Shown here: piece by piece, positions 8,749-18,206 of the stretch
Position numbering within the stretch: the stretch's first letter is position 1
Layout of the letters: each line of letters starts with the position of its first letter
Assembly (NCBI GenBank): GCA_021741795.1
Contig: JAIOXC010000002.1
Span: 1 to 32,382, forward strand
Source of the DNA: Ilumatobacteraceae bacterium
GTDB taxonomy: Bacteria; Actinomycetota; Acidimicrobiia; Acidimicrobiales; Ilumatobacteraceae
Reading direction: 5' to 3'
Length of the DNA: 32,382 nt
Program-made: the position numbers and the translations under genes
The notes under the pieces: generated by a model
Databases searched by the model: none
The model's input: the letters and a program-made list of their open reading frames with translations, nothing else
What the model was told of the DNA's origin: nothing

Positions 8749-9579
8749 CTATTGCAAGAGTAAGTTGTCGATAAGTCGCACGCCGTCGAGCACGCCCGCG
8801 AAGAGCACCACTGCATTTCGGGCTTCAGCAACAGTGTTGAGCGTGTCTTGTTGCACAATTTCTAGATATTCCACGTGAATGCTTGGCACTAATCCAAGAA
8901 TCTTGAGACCCTCACTTTTGAGCATATGTGAGCGTGTCTCTCCTTGTGCATGCAACGTTGCAATTGCCTGAAGAGCGCGTGGGATCACTTGCGCTTGAAG
9001 TCTTGATGCAACACTCAAACGTGCATTGCGACTAGAGAGCGCCAACCCATCCGTGTCGCGGACTGTTTCAAGGAGCACGATTCGAATAGTTGGATGCAAA
9101 TCATCGGACATGGCGCGGATAACTGCAACTTGCTGATAATCCTTTGCCCCAAAAATCGCAATGTCGGGTTGCACGATGTCGAATAGACGATGTACGACAG
9201 TAACGACGCCCGCAAAATGACCGGGTCTTTGTCTACCTTCATATTCGTTGGCTATAGAAGATGGTGTGAGATAACGATCAAAGTCGGCTGGAAATAGTTC
9301 TTGTTGGTGAGGTGCAAAAACTACGTTTGCTCCCGCTGTAATGCTGGCAAGATAGTCGGATTGCTCGTCGCGTGGGTAGTTGTCGTAGTCATTTACGTCG
9401 CCGAACTGCAGCGCGTTAACAAAGATAGAAACAACTACGAGGTCGCACTGTTGAGCAGCATGGGCAATCAGTGAATGGTGCCCGCTATGGAGTGCCCCCA
9501 TCGTGGGAACAAATGCAACTGTCTGATTGGCAACACTCTTTCGCCAAGCACTGAATTCGTTAGTGGAATGAATGAGCAT
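8749..9579 (-). CDS. panC: Pantoate--beta-alanine ligase
   Basis: VAFVPTMGALHSGHHSLIAHA, FGAKDYQQVAVIR, GLALSSRNARLS; start ATG 9579/9582 inside the 3' end of panB. Confidence 0.93.
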   Translation of the reverse strand: MLIHSTNEFSAWRKSVANQTVAFVPTMGALHSGHHSLIAHAAQQCDLVVVSIFVNALQFGDVNDYDNYPRDEQSDYLASITAGANVVFAPHQQELFPADFDRYLTPSSIANEYEGRQRPGHFAGVVTVVHRLFDIVQPDIAIFGAKDYQQVAVIRAMSDDLHPTIRIVLLETVRDTDGLALSSRNARLSVASRLQAQVIPRALQAIATLHAQGETRSHMLKSEGLKILGLVPSIHVEYLEIVQQDTLNTVAEARNAVVLFAGVLDGVRLIDNLLLQ

Positions 9580-10405
9580 CATCTGGCCACTGTCCGCTGC
9601 GAACTTCTTGAACAAAAGCCGTACAAGCATCAATACTGGCGGTGCGGATGTCTGCAAATTGCTTGGTGAATTTCAGTTCATGTGTGGTGAGCCCAAGAAT
9701 GTCGTGCAGCACCAATACTTGTCCATCGCAATCTGGGCCAGCACCAATTCCGATAGTCGGAATTGAAACCTTCTGGGTGATCTCTTGAGCGAGTTGTCGG
9801 GGTATGCCTTCAAGTACGACTGCAAATGCGCCGGCTTGCTCAACGGAATGTGCGTCTTCAAAGAGTCGCTCACGACCACCAGCTTCTCGATTATCGGCAC
9901 GGCCTTGCACGCGGTGACCACCCATGCGGTGGTAGCTCTGAGGTGTAAGACCGATGTGCCCCATGACGGGGATGTCGACGCGACTGATTGCCGAGATGGT
10001 GTCAAACATGTTGACTCCACCCTCAAGTTTGACGGCCGACGCACCGGCCTTGATGAGACGAATGGCGCTGCGCACGCCTTGCTCGGAATTGACTTGGTAC
10101 GAACCAAAAGGCAAGTCGCCAACAAGTAGCGCCCGCGGGTTTGCCCGCGACACGAGCCGCACGTGATATTCCATTTCCTCAAGAGTCACAGGAATTGTGT
10201 TGGCTACACCTTGTACAACCGAACCAACAGAATCGCCAACAAGGATGATGTCGACTCCCGATTCGTCAACAATTGAGGCGAAGGTTGCATCGTAAGCAGT
10301 AATCATTGTGATGCGTTGTGCTGCATTTTGTACTGCACTTCTTGACATCTTGCGTTCAAGGATCGATGGAACTGTTACACGTTGACGGATCATGCGTTCA
10401 TCCAA
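9560..10405 (-). CDS. panB: 3-methyl-2-oxobutanoate hydroxymethyltransferase
   Basis: MITAYDATFASIVDESGVDIILVGDSVG, AGASAVKLEGG, PVMGHIGLTPQS, IPTIGIGAGPDCDGQVLVLHDILG. Confidence 0.95.
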   Translation of the reverse strand: MDERMIRQRVTVPSILERKMSRSAVQNAAQRITMITAYDATFASIVDESGVDIILVGDSVGSVVQGVANTIPVTLEEMEYHVRLVSRANPRALLVGDLPFGSYQVNSEQGVRSAIRLIKAGASAVKLEGGVNMFDTISAISRVDIPVMGHIGLTPQSYHRMGGHRVQGRADNREAGGRERLFEDAHSVEQAGAFAVVLEGIPRQLAQEITQKVSIPTIGIGAGPDCDGQVLVLHDILGLTTHELKFTKQFADIRTASIDACTAFVQEVRSGQWPDDAHSFH

Positions 10406-11820
10406 AAGTCATAGACAAGATTGTCGGAAGTCTTCTCGTGTGATTGAGCAATGCTGCTCGGCATGTTGAATATTTTAGTAGCGCGTTTGGACTGATCGTA
10501 CGGTAGCCAATTGGGGTTGCCCAACCGGCCAAGATTCAAGAGATCTCTTGACATTTCAGCACCCAACACACCGTTTGTTGGATCGTCGCTGGTGTAGATG
10601 TGGACCCGTGGGAGTGAGGTGTTGTTGAAGATGAAGGGAATATCGATGCCGTGACTTGCACCCAGCGCTCCATCATAAAGTGGTGAAGCCCACGCAAACA
10701 TATACGACCATGTATTGGTGAGTCCTGCTGGTCTTGATTTGAGCAAGTTCCACATGTGCAGTTTGAAATTGGTATCCGTATCGACTGCCGCAACTATCTG
10801 TGTGGGCGTGTAATCGGGATAGCAGTTGCTGTACAGCGACCATATTGCTTCCGCGCGTTGTGGATGATTTGCGCGTAGCACATCCATTGCTTGATCGGGA
10901 TCAAGACTATTTAATGCTGGGTTGAGCAAATTGAAAATCCGTGACTCATCGCGAGTGGTACCCATCACAAGGTCGACGGGGTTGGACGCAGCAGCGCTCA
11001 CAATGTCAAGTGGCAAAATAGTTCCATCGGCAGTAGGAGAAAACCCTTGGTTCCAGTTGGCAATGTCGAGCAGCATCTTGTCTTGTGCCTGAAGGATTTC
11101 TTGCGTTGTACATGTCTCGAGTTGCGAGAGTGTTTCAACGTTTGCTGCTTTAAGGAAAAGGTCTAGTCCTTGCGCAGCAGATTCGGTTGTACGTAATTGA
11201 CCAATTGATGCGCTCATTGCCCATGCGTGAGCAAAGAGGTTCGCTGCCGGTGTTGAAGCCATCAACGCAATAACACTGCAACCGCCAGCAGATTCACCAA
11301 AGATCGTGACGTTGTGCGGATTTCCGCCGAATGCTTCAATGTTGTCCTGAACCCATTGCAACGCAGCGATTTGATCAAGAATTCCAAGATTGAGGTCGCC
11401 AAGAAAACCAAAAGCACCCAATCGATAACTGATCGTGACTACCACTGCGTTGCCGTCGAGCGAAAGTTGTTGCGAGTCATTCCACGAAAGTGGAGGTGTG
11501 ACGTTGGTAAATGCTCCACCGTGAATCCAGACATAGACGGGGCGTAGTGAAGTCAAATCACTTGGAGTTGTGATGTTGAGAAAAAGGCAATCTTCACTTT
11601 GACCAGAATTATCGGCACTGAGAAGAGTTCTCAATTGGCTATCAACTTGTGGGCACTCAGGCCCAATCTCATTCGCCTCGTAAATACCTGACCAACTTGT
11701 TACAACTGTTGGTGGCTGAAATCTTGTTGCTGACGCAAAGCGGATTCCCTTAAACACGCTCACCCCTGCACCTGAGTTGGTTCCGCGAATCTCACCACAT
11801 GGAGTATTGACCAGTGTCAT
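10390..11820 (-). CDS. Type-B carboxylesterase/lipase
   Basis: CGEIRG...VSVFKGIRFA, EDCLFLNI, VYVWIHGGAF, VTIFGESAGGCSV. Start ATG 11820; the longer track ORF overlaps the divergent gene. Stop overlaps panB start. Confidence 0.9.
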   Translation of the reverse strand: MTLVNTPCGEIRGTNSGAGVSVFKGIRFASATRFQPPTVVTSWSGIYEANEIGPECPQVDSQLRTLLSADNSGQSEDCLFLNITTPSDLTSLRPVYVWIHGGAFTNVTPPLSWNDSQQLSLDGNAVVVTISYRLGAFGFLGDLNLGILDQIAALQWVQDNIEAFGGNPHNVTIFGESAGGCSVIALMASTPAANLFAHAWAMSASIGQLRTTESAAQGLDLFLKAANVETLSQLETCTTQEILQAQDKMLLDIANWNQGFSPTADGTILPLDIVSAAASNPVDLVMGTTRDESRIFNLLNPALNSLDPDQAMDVLRANHPQRAEAIWSLYSNCYPDYTPTQIVAAVDTDTNFKLHMWNLLKSRPAGLTNTWSYMFAWASPLYDGALGASHGIDIPFIFNNTSLPRVHIYTSDDPTNGVLGAEMSRDLLNLGRLGNPNWLPYDQSKRATKIFNMPSSIAQSHEKTSDNLVYDFWMNA

Positions 11821-11826
11821 CGCATC

Positions 11827-11832
11827 AGGATA
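11827..11832 (-). promoter_or_regulatory. -10-like TATCCT, 6 nt before ATG 11820
   Basis: TATCCT-GATGCG-ATG on minus strand. Confidence 0.55.
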
Positions 11833-11837
11833 CCCAT

Positions 11838-11843
11838 TAGATT
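11838..11843 (+). promoter_or_regulatory. -10-like TAGATT, 8 nt before ATG 11852
   Basis: TAGATT-TTGAGTGC-ATG. Confidence 0.5.
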
Positions 11844-11851
11844 TTGAGTGC

Positions 11852-12481
11852 ATGCTTGGGCGACCATTTAGACACCTACTTGAGAGTGGCACAACACGAC
11901 TGTGGGATGTGATGGGCTTGTACGGCGCCATTGGGCCTGATACGAACAAGGGCAAGAGATTTGGAAGATTTGGAACGGGAAGCATCATTTGTTTTCCGCA
12001 GACAACAATTTTCAACGAGAGATATATCCACATCGGCAAAGAAACCATGATCGGTCCCAATGTGGCGTTGTCGGCAGGAATGGTGCCAGGTCAGGTGTGT
12101 CTGACTGATCCTGTGGTTCGTATTGGCGATCGTTGTCTGATTGGACGGGGCAGTGGCATTGTTGGACATCTCTCAATCAACATTGGTAATGATGTTTGGA
12201 CTGGTCATCATGTGTATATCACTGACCAAAATCATGGATATGAAAATGTCAACATTCCTATTTCGCAACAGACTCAAGTAGAACGACCGGTTTCAATTGG
12301 CGACGGCTCGTGGTTGGGTGCTGGCGTGGTCGTGTTGCCGGGATCACAGATTGGCAAACACGTTGTTGTTGGTGCCAACTCTGTGGTGACTGGTCATCTA
12401 CCAGACTTTTGCGTTGCGGTGGGTTCTCCGGCACGGGTGATCAAACAATATTCGCCAGAGGGCTACTGGCAAACTAAATAG
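11852..12481 (+). CDS. Left-handed beta-helix (hexapeptide) acyltransferase
   Basis: ETMIGPNVALSAG, IGDRCLIGRGSGIVGH, IGNDVWTGHHVYITDQNHGYENVNIPISQQ, IGDGSWLGAGVVVLPGSQIGKHVVVGANSVVTGHLPDFCVAVGSPARVIK. Confidence 0.9.
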   Translation: MLGRPFRHLLESGTTRLWDVMGLYGAIGPDTNKGKRFGRFGTGSIICFPQTTIFNERYIHIGKETMIGPNVALSAGMVPGQVCLTDPVVRIGDRCLIGRGSGIVGHLSINIGNDVWTGHHVYITDQNHGYENVNIPISQQTQVERPVSIGDGSWLGAGVVVLPGSQIGKHVVVGANSVVTGHLPDFCVAVGSPARVIKQYSPEGYWQTK

Positions 12482-12989
12482 ACAGATCCATTGGTGGTTT
12501 GCACGACTTCATGTAATTATCTGCAGCGAAAGTAGAGAGTTTTTCGCTCAAGGGAATACCCAGCACGATTGATTCGCCAAACGGAACATTCGACCCAAGT
12601 CGGAGTTGGTCTGCATAAGCGCGACGATCACCGATGTATTTGCGGTAGTCGCTGATCCAGAGCGGGATAATTGCTTGACCCTTGGCGTCTTCAGGTTTTG
12701 TTGCCTCAAGCTTGAGCAGCATTTGATCGAGAGTGTCGGTCGCAAGATCTACGATTTTGGCCCGCTCAAGTAATGCATCTACACCGGCATCAGTGATTGG
12801 CCGAAAGTCGGCGAGTGCAATTCTTTCGGTTGCAGCGTCTTTGCAGATCATTTCTGCACGTTCTGTCCACGCTCGATCATTAATCTCATTGACCACTTCC
12901 TTGGACGCGAAAAATAATGCATATACCCACATTGCACCGATCAGAGCAAACAGCACCACAAGTGTCGATGTCAATGCAAGTCGTTTCAT
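12474..12989 (-). CDS. Hypothetical membrane-anchored/secreted protein
   Basis: N-terminal hydrophobic segment MKRLALTSTLVVLFALIGAMWVYALFF, SD-like GGAGAA upstream; no family recognised. Confidence 0.7.
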   Translation of the reverse strand: MKRLALTSTLVVLFALIGAMWVYALFFASKEVVNEINDRAWTERAEMICKDAATERIALADFRPITDAGVDALLERAKIVDLATDTLDQMLLKLEATKPEDAKGQAIIPLWISDYRKYIGDRRAYADQLRLGSNVPFGESIVLGIPLSEKLSTFAADNYMKSCKPPMDLSI

Positions 12990-13092
12990 GTTGGTTCTCC
13001 GAGTGGTCCTAGTGCTCTGATCGTATGTGCTGGCTCGCGGTGATTTTGCTCTACTTGACAATTTGTGCGATGAGTCACAATTGTCATATTGC

Positions 13093-13098
13093 TAGATT
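13093..13098 (+). promoter_or_regulatory. -10-like TAGATT, 6 nt before GTG 13105
   Basis: TAGATT-GTCAAT-GTG. Confidence 0.6.
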
Positions 13099-13104
13099 GT
13101 CAAT

Positions 13105-14886
13105 GTGACGGTGCCTGCGAATGTGACGGAATCTCTTGTTGTTGAGGAAACCCCAGTGCAAAGTCGACTACGGACTGGCATAGGTCTCGTTCGAGACTTG
13201 CTCAAGTTTCACCCTCGTCTCTTTGCGATTGCTGTCGCTGGCGCATCCCTCTATGCAGTGTGCACCGTGGCATCGAGTTTCGGTGTTGCGTTTTTGGTGG
13301 ACAGCGTTATTTTGCCGACTTTTGAAGCGGGACAGATCGACACAAGCGTCTATATGACCGGTGCAGCAATTGTTATCGGTATTGGATTGTTGAGAGCCTT
13401 CGGCGTCGTGGTGCGACGAAGTTTTGCAGGCATCAATAATTGGCGAACTGTCGAGTCGTTGACAATGTTGTTGGTGCGACAGATCATGACCCAACCATCG
13501 GTTTGGCATAAAAGGCGGATGACTGGAGACTTGGTCGCACGAGTCGGCGTCGATTCCGATGCTGCAGCCGAAGTGCTTGGACCTTTGCCGTTCAGTACGT
13601 CAGTTGTGTTGCTTGTGTTTCTTACTGGCGGTTGGCTGATCGTAGTTGACATTCCTCTTGGCTTGATTGCGATTTCGGTAATTCCTATATTGCTGTTGTT
13701 GAACGTTGGGTATCAACGACGAATTGACAAGCATTACGACACTGCACAACACGAATTAGGTGCCTTGTCGTCTGCGGTGCATGAGAGTTTCGACGGCGTG
13801 ATGGTTGTCAAGGCATTTGGTGCCGAAGATCGCGAGACTCGACGTCTGTCGTTGATCTCCACAAGGTTGAAGGATGCGCGAGTGCGGGCAGTATCGGCGC
13901 GCTCAACATTTGAAGCGCTACTCGATGGCGTGCCATCACTAGTCAATATTCTGCTCTTGGTTGTGGGTGCGATGCGTGTTGAGTCACGAAGCATGACAGT
14001 TGGAGAACTCACGAGCTTTATTTATCTGTTTACGTTGCTCATCTTTCCGCTGCGAATCATCGGTTACGTGCTGAGTTCGGTGCCGCACTCTGCGAGTGGA
14101 TACAAAAGAGTGCGAGAGATATTGGATGAACCTACTGTTTTTGATCCCTCATTATTGATTGCACATGCGCCTGACGGTGTGGGAGTAGCGCTCGAGGATG
14201 TTTCGTTTTCATTCAATGATGAATCTCCAGTTGTTCTTGATTCTGTTTCGTTTCGCATACCAGCAGGAAAAACTGTCGTCGTTGTAGGCGCCACTGGTTC
14301 TGGAAAGTCAACTCTTCTCGCAGTGATGGCGGGTCTACTCCAACCGTCACAAGGTCGAGTTGAACTGGCCGGGAAACATGCTTCGATCGTGTTTCAAGAA
14401 CCATTCTTATTCTCGGGATCAATTGAGTACAACATTTGTCTTGGTAGAGAGTTGTCAGACGAGATGATTGCTGAGGCTTTGTACTTGTCGGCCTCTGACA
14501 GTTTTGTTTCAGAACTAGCAAATGGAACAAAGACAATGATCGGCGAGCGCGGAATCAGCCTAAGTGGCGGTCAACGTCAACGAATTTCGCTTGCTCGAGC
14601 GATTGCACAAGGCGCGGACGTTCTGCTTTTGGACGACACCACTTCAGCGTTGGACACCGTAACTGAAGCAGTCGTTGTGGACCGCTTGCGAGGAATGTCC
14701 CGAAAAGTCACAACGGTGGTTGTTGCGTCTCGACCTTCGACGATTGCATTGGCCGACGATGTGCTTTTTATTGAAGGCGGAAAACTTACCGATCATGGTC
14801 CGCACAGTGCATTGATGTTGGGCAATGAGAATTATCGAAATTTGATGCAGTCATTTGAGCACGATCGTGACGAGGGTGATTCATGA
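13105..14886 (+). CDS. ABC exporter half-transporter (TMD-NBD), degenerate-site subunit
   Basis: TM region plus Walker A GATGSGKST, signature LSGGQRQR, Walker B VLLLDDTTSALD (D instead of E), H-loop VVVASRPST (His replaced). GTG start. Confidence 0.92.
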   Translation: MTVPANVTESLVVEETPVQSRLRTGIGLVRDLLKFHPRLFAIAVAGASLYAVCTVASSFGVAFLVDSVILPTFEAGQIDTSVYMTGAAIVIGIGLLRAFGVVVRRSFAGINNWRTVESLTMLLVRQIMTQPSVWHKRRMTGDLVARVGVDSDAAAEVLGPLPFSTSVVLLVFLTGGWLIVVDIPLGLIAISVIPILLLLNVGYQRRIDKHYDTAQHELGALSSAVHESFDGVMVVKAFGAEDRETRRLSLISTRLKDARVRAVSARSTFEALLDGVPSLVNILLLVVGAMRVESRSMTVGELTSFIYLFTLLIFPLRIIGYVLSSVPHSASGYKRVREILDEPTVFDPSLLIAHAPDGVGVALEDVSFSFNDESPVVLDSVSFRIPAGKTVVVVGATGSGKSTLLAVMAGLLQPSQGRVELAGKHASIVFQEPFLFSGSIEYNICLGRELSDEMIAEALYLSASDSFVSELANGTKTMIGERGISLSGGQRQRISLARAIAQGADVLLLDDTTSALDTVTEAVVVDRLRGMSRKVTTVVVASRPSTIALADDVLFIEGGKLTDHGPHSALMLGNENYRNLMQSFEHDRDEGDS

Positions 14887-16676
14887 ACGAACCCGTGACA
14901 CGTTTTGGTTCCGCTCGAACTATCGGGAGGGGAATGCGCGTAGCACCAGCACTCTCTCATGGCCTTGGATTGACCTTTGGGTTTGCTTTCCTAGGCACCG
15001 GTGCACGGCTCGTCATTCCTATCTTGATTCAGCAAAGTATCGACCATGGTTTACAGCCAAACCAGGTGAGGGTTTCATTTATCGCGATGCTTGGTGTTAT
15101 CGGCGCGTGTTGCGTTGTGGTGTCATCGGTTTCATTACGAGTCGCAACGAAGCGACTTGGCACAAGGGCTGAAGAGGGTTTGTTTTCTCTGCGAATCAAA
15201 CTTTTTGACCACATTCATCGTTTGAGCCTTGCCGATCACAATGAGGAAAAGCGGGGAGCACTCGTTTCACGCGTGACAAGCGACATCGAAACTCTGACCA
15301 TGTTTTTCTCGTGGGGAGGACTATCGCTGTTGCTAGATGGTTCACAAATGGTTGCTGTAGCAAGTGTGATGCTGGCGTATGACTGGCGATTGGCTCTTGT
15401 GGCATTTGCTGTTTCAGCGCCCCTGGTTCTCGTGTTGCGATTGGTGCAGGCAAAATTGGTTTCGGCTCACAACATTTCACGAGAACGAAATGCGCAGTTG
15501 CTTGGTGTATTTAGTGAAATGGTTTCCGGAGCCGAAACGCTGCGGGCCTACGGCGCTGTTGATGTTGTCGTCGATTCGGTGGCAAAAGATGTGCGTAGGC
15601 GAGGAGACAGCAATATTCGCGCAGGTGTCATCGGTGCGTTTTTGTTCCCTTCGGGTGAGGTATTCGCTGTGTTTACCGTGATGGCTGTTGTCGGTGCAGG
15701 TCTTTTAATCGGACCAGCAGGTGGATTGACCGCTGGCGCACTTGTGGGGTTCGTCTTTTTGACGTATCGATTTCTTGAACCAATTGCCGAATTTACCGAA
15801 GTGATCGACCAGGTTCAGAGTGCGGTTGCGAGTTTGCGCCGAGTGCTCGGCGTACTCGACACTCCTATTGGTCCGGCTCAACCTGTATCTCCAACCCTGC
15901 TTCCAAAGGGTGCACTGTCGATCGATTTTGTAGATGTGAGCTTTGCGTACGGATCACGACTCGATGATGTGGACGACGACACTCCAGTGCTCAACTCAAT
16001 CAACCTGCACGTGCCTGGTGGACAACACATTGCTTTGGTGGGTCCATCTGGATCGGGAAAAACGACACTCGCACGACTGATCGCCAGATTGGCCGATCCC
16101 ACTCTTGGCAATGTGTTGTTGGGTGGGGTTGGTTTAACGCGAGTAGAAAATGCAGATTTGAGGCGAAGACTGATTGTGGTGCCGCAAGAACCGTTTTTGT
16201 TTGCCGACACCATTGCCTACAACCTTCGGTTTGCTTCACCGGATGCAACAGATGCTGTGCTGCGAGATGCATTCTCGGACCTTGAACTAGATGATTGGCT
16301 GGAAACTCTGCCATATGGAATTGATACTCATGTTGGTCAACGAGGCGGTTCGCTTTCGGCAGGCGAGCGACAGTTGGTAGCGCTCGTGCGGGCAGCAGTA
16401 GTGCGACCCGATGTCTTGATTTTGGACGAGGCAACTTCATCTGTCGATGCCTCTACAGAAGTTCGTATCTCGAGAGCACTCAGAAAACTTGCCTTAGGTC
16501 GAACAACTGTCTCCATTGCGCACCGCCTGTCGACTGCGGCTCGTGCCGAACGCGTCATACTCCTGGAGAACGGTCGAATTGTTGAAGATGGATCACATGA
16601 TCAATTGATCGCCAAGAATGGTCGTTATGCACGTCAATATCAAACTTGGGTGTCGAGTACACAAAGTACGATTTAA
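14883..16676 (+). CDS. ABC exporter half-transporter (TMD-NBD), partner subunit
   Basis: Walker A GPSGSGKTT, signature LSAGERQ, Walker B VLILDEATSSVD, H-loop SIAHRLST; ATGA overlap with upstream gene. Confidence 0.93.
   Translation: MNEPVTRFGSARTIGRGMRVAPALSHGLGLTFGFAFLGTGARLVIPILIQQSIDHGLQPNQVRVSFIAMLGVIGACCVVVSSVSLRVATKRLGTRAEEGLFSLRIKLFDHIHRLSLADHNEEKRGALVSRVTSDIETLTMFFSWGGLSLLLDGSQMVAVASVMLAYDWRLALVAFAVSAPLVLVLRLVQAKLVSAHNISRERNAQLLGVFSEMVSGAETLRAYGAVDVVVDSVAKDVRRRGDSNIRAGVIGAFLFPSGEVFAVFTVMAVVGAGLLIGPAGGLTAGALVGFVFLTYRFLEPIAEFTEVIDQVQSAVASLRRVLGVLDTPIGPAQPVSPTLLPKGALSIDFVDVSFAYGSRLDDVDDDTPVLNSINLHVPGGQHIALVGPSGSGKTTLARLIARLADPTLGNVLLGGVGLTRVENADLRRRLIVVPQEPFLFADTIAYNLRFASPDATDAVLRDAFSDLELDDWLETLPYGIDTHVGQRGGSLSAGERQLVALVRAAVVRPDVLILDEATSSVDASTEVRISRALRKLALGRTTVSIAHRLSTAARAERVILLENGRIVEDGSHDQLIAKNGRYARQYQTWVSSTQSTI
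16667..16672 (+). promoter_or_regulatory. -10-like TACGAT, 6 nt before ATG 16679
   Basis: TACGAT-TTAACA-ATG, inside the 3' end of the upstream ABC gene. Confidence 0.5.
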
Positions 16677-16678
16677 CA

Positions 16679-17440
16679 ATGAAGTCAATTCGACAAACTT
16701 TGGTTGCATGGACTGGTGTGGCTTGTTTTGCTGGTGTTGTTTTGACTTCGTGTTCTCAAACAGGTGAAACTTCTGCAGTCTGTAGTCGGGCTCCAGAGCT
16801 TGAAAGTTCGCTGGTGGCTGTTGATATTGCGATCGCCTCAATGTCGGAGGTCTCGGCGCGTCAATTGCAAAGTATGTTTGCCGTACTGCTGTCTTCGCTC
16901 GATGCAATTGGCGATGTTGCCCCTATTGACTTAGTCGATCAGTTTGTTCAAGTCGAGCGCGCATACCATTCAGTTTCTATAGCGTTGCAAAACGTTTACT
17001 GGGAAGGCTCGATTGGCGTCAGTGATGCTGCAGTGCTGGCATCAATTGATGATCTATCCCGCAATGACAATGTTGCTGCCCTCAGTGAAGTTCGGTCGTT
17101 TGTCGCTGATTCTTGTCAAATTGAACTGCAAAGCGGGGTCAATAAAACTCCCGGAGATGCAGTAAATCTGCCAGCTCCTTCTGTGGATGTCGAACCGCAG
17201 CCAGATTTGAATACTGGGTTCGACAACGAAGAGAGTGCACTGCAGTCGTATGCATATTTCGTCGCCGAACGTTTTGATCAGGCACTCACTCCAGAGCAAG
17301 CACTGTGCATCGGCACTCTGTTGACAAACGATGCATTAGAGAAGGGTTCACTCTCTGATGCGCAATTCAATTCACTGGTGCTTGAAGCTTTCGATGAATG
17401 CAAAGTAAATAGTGTTGCGTCAGCAACAACTGTTGGGTAA
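16679..17440 (+). CDS. Putative secreted lipoprotein, unknown function
   Basis: MKSIRQTLVAWTGVACFAGVVLTSCSQ: signal peptide with lipobox LTSC; remainder not recognised. Confidence 0.75.
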   Translation: MKSIRQTLVAWTGVACFAGVVLTSCSQTGETSAVCSRAPELESSLVAVDIAIASMSEVSARQLQSMFAVLLSSLDAIGDVAPIDLVDQFVQVERAYHSVSIALQNVYWEGSIGVSDAAVLASIDDLSRNDNVAALSEVRSFVADSCQIELQSGVNKTPGDAVNLPAPSVDVEPQPDLNTGFDNEESALQSYAYFVAERFDQALTPEQALCIGTLLTNDALEKGSLSDAQFNSLVLEAFDECKVNSVASATTVG

Positions 17441-17447
17441 ATCCAAC

Positions 17448-17453
17448 TAGATT
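17448..17453 (+). promoter_or_regulatory. -10-like TAGATT, 7 nt before ATG 17461
   Basis: TAGATT-GTGCCTC-ATG. Confidence 0.6.
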
Positions 17454-17460
17454 GTGCCTC

Positions 17461-18138
17461 ATGGAATTCGTACTTATCCGACACGCCCAGCCCGAATGGG
17501 TCAAAGACGGCCTCAGTATTGTTAATCCGCCCCTTTCAACACTGGGCTTTCGCCAAGCCGATGTGCTTGGCGAGCGACTGAAGGACGATCGTTTTGATCA
17601 TGTGTTTGTCAGTCCACTATTGCGTGCTTGTCAGACAGCCGCGCCTTTTTTGAAACATCATGCGCGACCTCAAGTTATCGAACCATGGCTTGAGGAAATT
17701 CGCGAACCTGCATGGCATGGTCAACCCGCTGAAGTGACCATTAAGGCGTATAACGATGATGCACAAGCCAACGCAGGGGATCGCTGGTCGGGTCTTTCTG
17801 GTGGGGAGGCAGTGAGCGATTTTGTTGCACGAATTAGAGCAGGCTGCGCAGATTTCTTGGCTCGCAATGGTGTTCGACGCCAAGAGACAACGCTGCCCGT
17901 TTGGGATATTGATGATCCAGATACAAGTTTCGTGTTCGTTGCACACGCCGGCACTAACAGCGTGATTATTTGCCATCTTCTTGGTCTCGAGCCAACACCG
18001 TGGGAGTGGGAGCGTTTTGTCATCGGTCATGCATCCATGACCACGATTAAGGCGATCAAACTTGGTGATGGTTACACATTTAGTCTTGAAAATCTCAGCG
18101 ATCTAGAACACCTGGCGATGGCTGATCGATCTAGATAA
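17461..18138 (+). CDS. Histidine phosphatase family protein (phosphoglycerate mutase-like)
   Basis: EFVLIRHAQPEW, FVSPLLRACQTAAPF, VFVAHAGTNSVI. Confidence 0.9.
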   Translation: MEFVLIRHAQPEWVKDGLSIVNPPLSTLGFRQADVLGERLKDDRFDHVFVSPLLRACQTAAPFLKHHARPQVIEPWLEEIREPAWHGQPAEVTIKAYNDDAQANAGDRWSGLSGGEAVSDFVARIRAGCADFLARNGVRRQETTLPVWDIDDPDTSFVFVAHAGTNSVIICHLLGLEPTPWEWERFVIGHASMTTIKAIKLGDGYTFSLENLSDLEHLAMADRSR

Positions 18139-18140
18139 TT

Positions 18141-18182
18141 GGGTGAGACGATGATGGTTCTCACATCGTCACCGCCTCACCC
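18141..18182. terminator. Candidate bidirectional terminator hairpin between convergent genes
   Basis: GGGTGAG-ACGATG ... CATCGT-(caccgc)-CTCACCC inverted repeat; no clear T-tract on either side. Confidence 0.4.
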
Positions 18183-18206
18183 TTCAAAGGCTGCGTGCAT
18201 TACAAA

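Noticed and set aside
10390-12060. Track start of the carboxylesterase at 12060 and of the M20 enzyme at 3504
   Set aside because: These extensions run through the divergent neighbouring genes and translate to non-homologous sequence; starts at 11820 and 3249/3231 fit better.
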